From Burhinus oedicnemus (Eukaryota > Chordata > Aves > Charadriiformes > Burhinidae), in assembly GCA_008921705.1 (NCBI GenBank), contig VFFE01007124.1:1265928-1329927 (forward strand): a stretch of 64,000 bases of DNA. The letters run 5' to 3'. Position numbers and translations under genes: made by a program. This document shows, piece after piece, positions 61,526 to 64,000 of this stretch (its first letter is position 1; every line of letters begins with the position of its first letter). Below the pieces are notes generated by a model. The model was given only the letters and a program-made list of their open reading frames with translations, was not told the DNA's origin and made no database searches.

Positions 61526-61684
61526 TTGATAAACCAAGCCCCAGATGAGAGGTCTTCCGATGAATATGGCTTTGGCACCAAGAGCTAGTGCTTTGAGAAC
61601 GTCTGTGCCTTTTCTTACGCCACCATCTAGGAACACCTCCACCTTCCCCTCCACAGCCTCAACGATTTCAGGCAAGACATCAAT
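61526..61684 (-). CDS. HAO1: HAO1 exon (probably exon 6 of 8): FMN-binding part of glycolate oxidase
   Basis: HAO1 is the peroxisomal FMN-dependent (S)-2-hydroxyacid oxidase that turns glycolate into glyoxylate and H2O2, mainly in liver. This exon encodes 53 residues starting [17 protein letters not shown] and ending IWGLVYQ. It holds DGGVRKG and IGRP; in this family these motifs bind the FMN ribityl-phosphate (human Asp291, Arg295 and Gly314-Arg315 by counting back from the C terminus). It is the end of the beta/alpha barrel. Splice sites are clear: the acceptor reads ttttag before ATTGAT and the donor is gtaagt after CAA, so both ends are phase 0. The match to mammalian HAO1 is near-identical with no gaps. 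HAO2 is the alternative, but the residues [16 protein letters not shown] and the SKI end of the gene favour HAO1. The preceding exon, with the catalytic His and Arg, is not visible and should lie beyond base 64000. Confidence 0.96.
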
Positions 61685-62394
61685 CTAAAAGAGTGAAAAC
61701 AGGAATATAGCTTGTCTGCTTTTGTAACCCTATTTATTTTTTGAATGATTTCTTACATACAGCATCCAAGCTTTAAAGAAGCTAAATGAGCGATTGTATG
61801 CACAAAAAGTACAGCTTTGTATTGAAAAATAGCAGTGACTTAGCATGTTAGCAGATATATACAAAGGTCAAATTTATTTGCAGAGTCACATAAATAGAAT
61901 GAGACTCAGCAGGGTCACACAAAATGGCCATCTGATCCCATGACATGTATCCGACACAAGCCAGTATCAGATACTTCAGAAGAACATAAGAAACAGCAAG
62001 CACAGAAGAGGCCTTTCCTTGATCTTATCCTCCAAACTTCCAGTGTTCACTAGCTTCAGGATGAAATTGAATCAGTGTCGCTATTTAAATAATCATCTTC
62101 ACTTTCTTGTTTAAATTTATTATTCATTTATACTAAGGGCCAGCTAGCATCCAGGAGCCCAGAGGCAGATGTTGCTATAGACATGCCCTGTGGAACAAAG
62201 AGTTGGCTGAAAAATTTTATCGAATATATTTTTCCTTTCGAAAATGCATCTTAATTACAAGAATAATTGTAAACTTCTTCATATAAAAATAAATTATCTT
62301 CCCTTTGAGTTTTGAGCAGGGTGGGAAATGCTTTCTTTTAATGCCTGTGTATGTTACCTTCAACAAGCTCTGCTTATCCTCTACATCAGGGATA

Positions 62395-62500
62395 AAGATA
62401 AGGAGGAAAAGGATTTTTACTGCAAGTTACAAGTAAGTAAACAGGGAGTTAAGTAACATGTCCACACCACACAAGAGGTCCAGCCTCAAGCATTAATTAC
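62395..62500 (-). repeat. MIR-like SINE relic, degraded
   Basis: The plus strand carries acagggagttaagtaacatg, then tccacaccacacaagaggtc. This resembles the reverse complement of the MIR core (gaggttaagtaacttgcccaaggtcacacag). It is heavily diverged and only about 100 bp is recognisable. Confidence 0.4.
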
Positions 62501-63872
62501 AGGGCAACCATGCCTATAATGCCTAAATTGTTCCTATTCATGAAAATCAGGAAAGACACAAAACTGGAAGCCAAGTACTACGGAGACTGGAAACAGTGTG
62601 TGGTAGTAAGACAAAAGGCACACAAATTCATGTCTTTCAAACACGGATGTAATTCATTTCCTATCTAATGGATAAAAAATGACTAGGAGATGGGGGAAAA
62701 AAAACTTGAAAGTGCAGTTTGTTTTTAGATTTGGATTAAAATTTTCTTGAAGTTTGGCACTTGCTGTGATTTTTTCCCCTCCCTTTGGTTTTGCTCTCTT
62801 GCCAAACATCTTTTGGATCTTTTTCCATACACAGAGACTGCTTTTTACATTCTGACAAACTGTACCAACACTAAAGTGCTATAATAACTAAAGTATGATG
62901 CAAACCATAATTAAAACATGGATTTCCTCGATGTGTAACTGGACACTAGAAATATTAACCAGCTTGAGTTTAGCTCACGTTCTGAAAACCCATGAAATTA
63001 AAGCAAATTATTATGTTTCTAAACCAGAAACATTTAGCATGATCTGATACAGATAGTTATGTTATGAAAACTGCGTTGTGCAACATTCTTTGTACGAAGA
63101 AATCCAGTGAACACATCAGCTTTAATAGTACCTTCTTCTCTGCACTGTGGTATTGCAAAGGAATAACTCATCACAAGTAGTTTGCAAGTTTAATTTCTCT
63201 TCTACTGCAGCCGGCAAAAAATTAACTCACATTTCTTGTGCTTTCTCATTTCTCGAAATGAGTACCTGGAGAGAGTCAGGCAGAAGCATCTCTGAGGATA
63301 ATGCCTCAACTCAGAGAACATTGCCTCAATTTTGTTAACCATTCAGAAAACCATTTGTGCTGGCATTTTGGCTCCCTAATGCAGGGCTTGGCTGGTGAAG
63401 AGCCAGCCAACACAGCCAGGAGATCAATGGGTCCACATGAAGACTTCTGAAAATCAGCAGGTGAAGGAAATCGGCTGGGGAAATCCTCAGCTGCTCCCGA
63501 GGAGGGAAGCAGAGAGCAGAAGTGCTCCAGGGGAGGGGGGACATGCCAGGGGGACAGCCAAGCAGATAAGACTTCACATGCAAAACACTCCACAGTGAAA
63601 AAGGACTTACCTGTCCCCCACTCCCTTCAGAAAATCATCATGGAAAACTGGAGGTTTTTCATCAAGGACACATTAGGATTATTGAAACAGTCACAACTGG
63701 GCTTTGATTCACCTCCCTTTCATTCTCTTTTTGCTTGTGCAGCTTTCCCACACCAAATGAAGCAAGATGAGTGATGACTGGAATTTTGGGGGTTTTCCTT
63801 CAGCCTGAACACATACTTTTTCATTTTCCTTTACTACTTTCTTTTTTGCCAGTCGAGAACTTCTCAAACCCC

Positions 63873-63970
63873 TTTTCACCTTTGGAAAAGGTACAGGGTA
63901 GCACGACAAGGAAAAGGAAAAAGGAAAAAACTGTTATTTAACCACACTGTACCTTTTCCAAAGGTGAAAA
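63873..63970. repeat. Perfect 23-bp inverted repeat with 52-nt purine-rich spacer
   Basis: The left arm is 63873-63895 (starts ttttcacctttgg) and the right arm is 63948-63970 (ends ccaaaggtgaaaa). They are exact reverse complements over 23 bp. Outside the arms the similarity goes on weakly (left ctcaaacccc, right tgtttgaaag). The spacer is rich in GGAAAA units. The RNA or single strand would form a stable hairpin. It could be a small non-autonomous DNA transposon relic or a local inversion-duplication. No known family is recognised. Confidence 0.85.
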
Positions 63971-64000
63971 TGTTTGAAAGGAGAAAAAAGGAGAGTTTCA

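Larger units (their letters stand above)
61685..64000 (-). other. HAO1 upstream intron, partial
   Basis: From the acceptor at 61685 to the end of the window I find no sequence matching the preceding HAO1 exon (expected to encode the catalytic SNHGARQLDGVPA-type stretch), so this is taken as one intron continuing beyond the window. It holds a MIR-like relic near 62.4 kb and a strong inverted repeat at 63.87-63.97 kb. Open frames near 63.3-63.9 kb resemble nothing I know. Confidence 0.75.

Noticed and set aside
1..64000. CRISPR arrays, bacterial operons, integrated retroviruses or transfer RNA genes
   Set aside because: No spaced direct repeats, no LTR pairs or retroviral motifs, and no tRNA-like cloverleaf with proper A and B boxes were seen.

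Overview
The window looks like bird nuclear DNA. It carries CR1 LINE fragments with typical avian 3' ends and one with a recognisable reverse-transcriptase segment. It is mostly AT-rich single-copy sequence with short ORFs only, and its one recognisable gene has short exons with GT-AG introns. I cannot name the species.

The only protein-coding gene I can support is the 3' end of HAO1 (glycolate oxidase / hydroxyacid oxidase 1), on the minus strand at the right edge. Three exons (61684-61526, 61256-61187, 60794-60724) join in frame to give the last 99 residues. That is the same number as I recall for the human protein over this part, and it ends in the peroxisomal targeting tripeptide SKI. The start of the gene lies beyond base 64000.

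Everything left of about 60.2 kb is intergenic sequence downstream of HAO1. In tetrapods that I know, this side faces the gene-poor interval towards BMP2; that placement is from memory. Layout: 1-21.9 kb, unique AT-rich DNA with one old SINE-like relic; 22.0 kb, an ancient CR1 relic; 26.1-27.25 kb, a younger CR1 fragment with broken reverse transcriptase; 28-33 kb, three MIR-like relics; 34.1 kb, an AT-rich low-complexity block; 39.0-39.4 kb, a second CR1 3' fragment; 44.7-46.15 kb, simple-sequence tracts and a short tandem duplication; 46.3-47.5 kb, a CpG-island-like GC-rich block with no recognisable gene and a CTCF-like site just beside it; 48.1-49.5 kb, a complex unique stretch that could be regulatory; 50.5 kb, another old CR1 relic; 56.0 kb, a hairpin-forming repeat relic; 58.2-58.5 kb, a third CR1 fragment; 60.3-64 kb, HAO1.

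I found no new multi-gene system. The most useful leads are the gene-less CpG island with its CTCF-like site, a perfect 23-bp inverted repeat in the HAO1 intron at 63.9 kb, the hairpin-type repeat relics, and the diverged last exon of HAO1. All family assignments come from reading the sequence and memory; no search was run.
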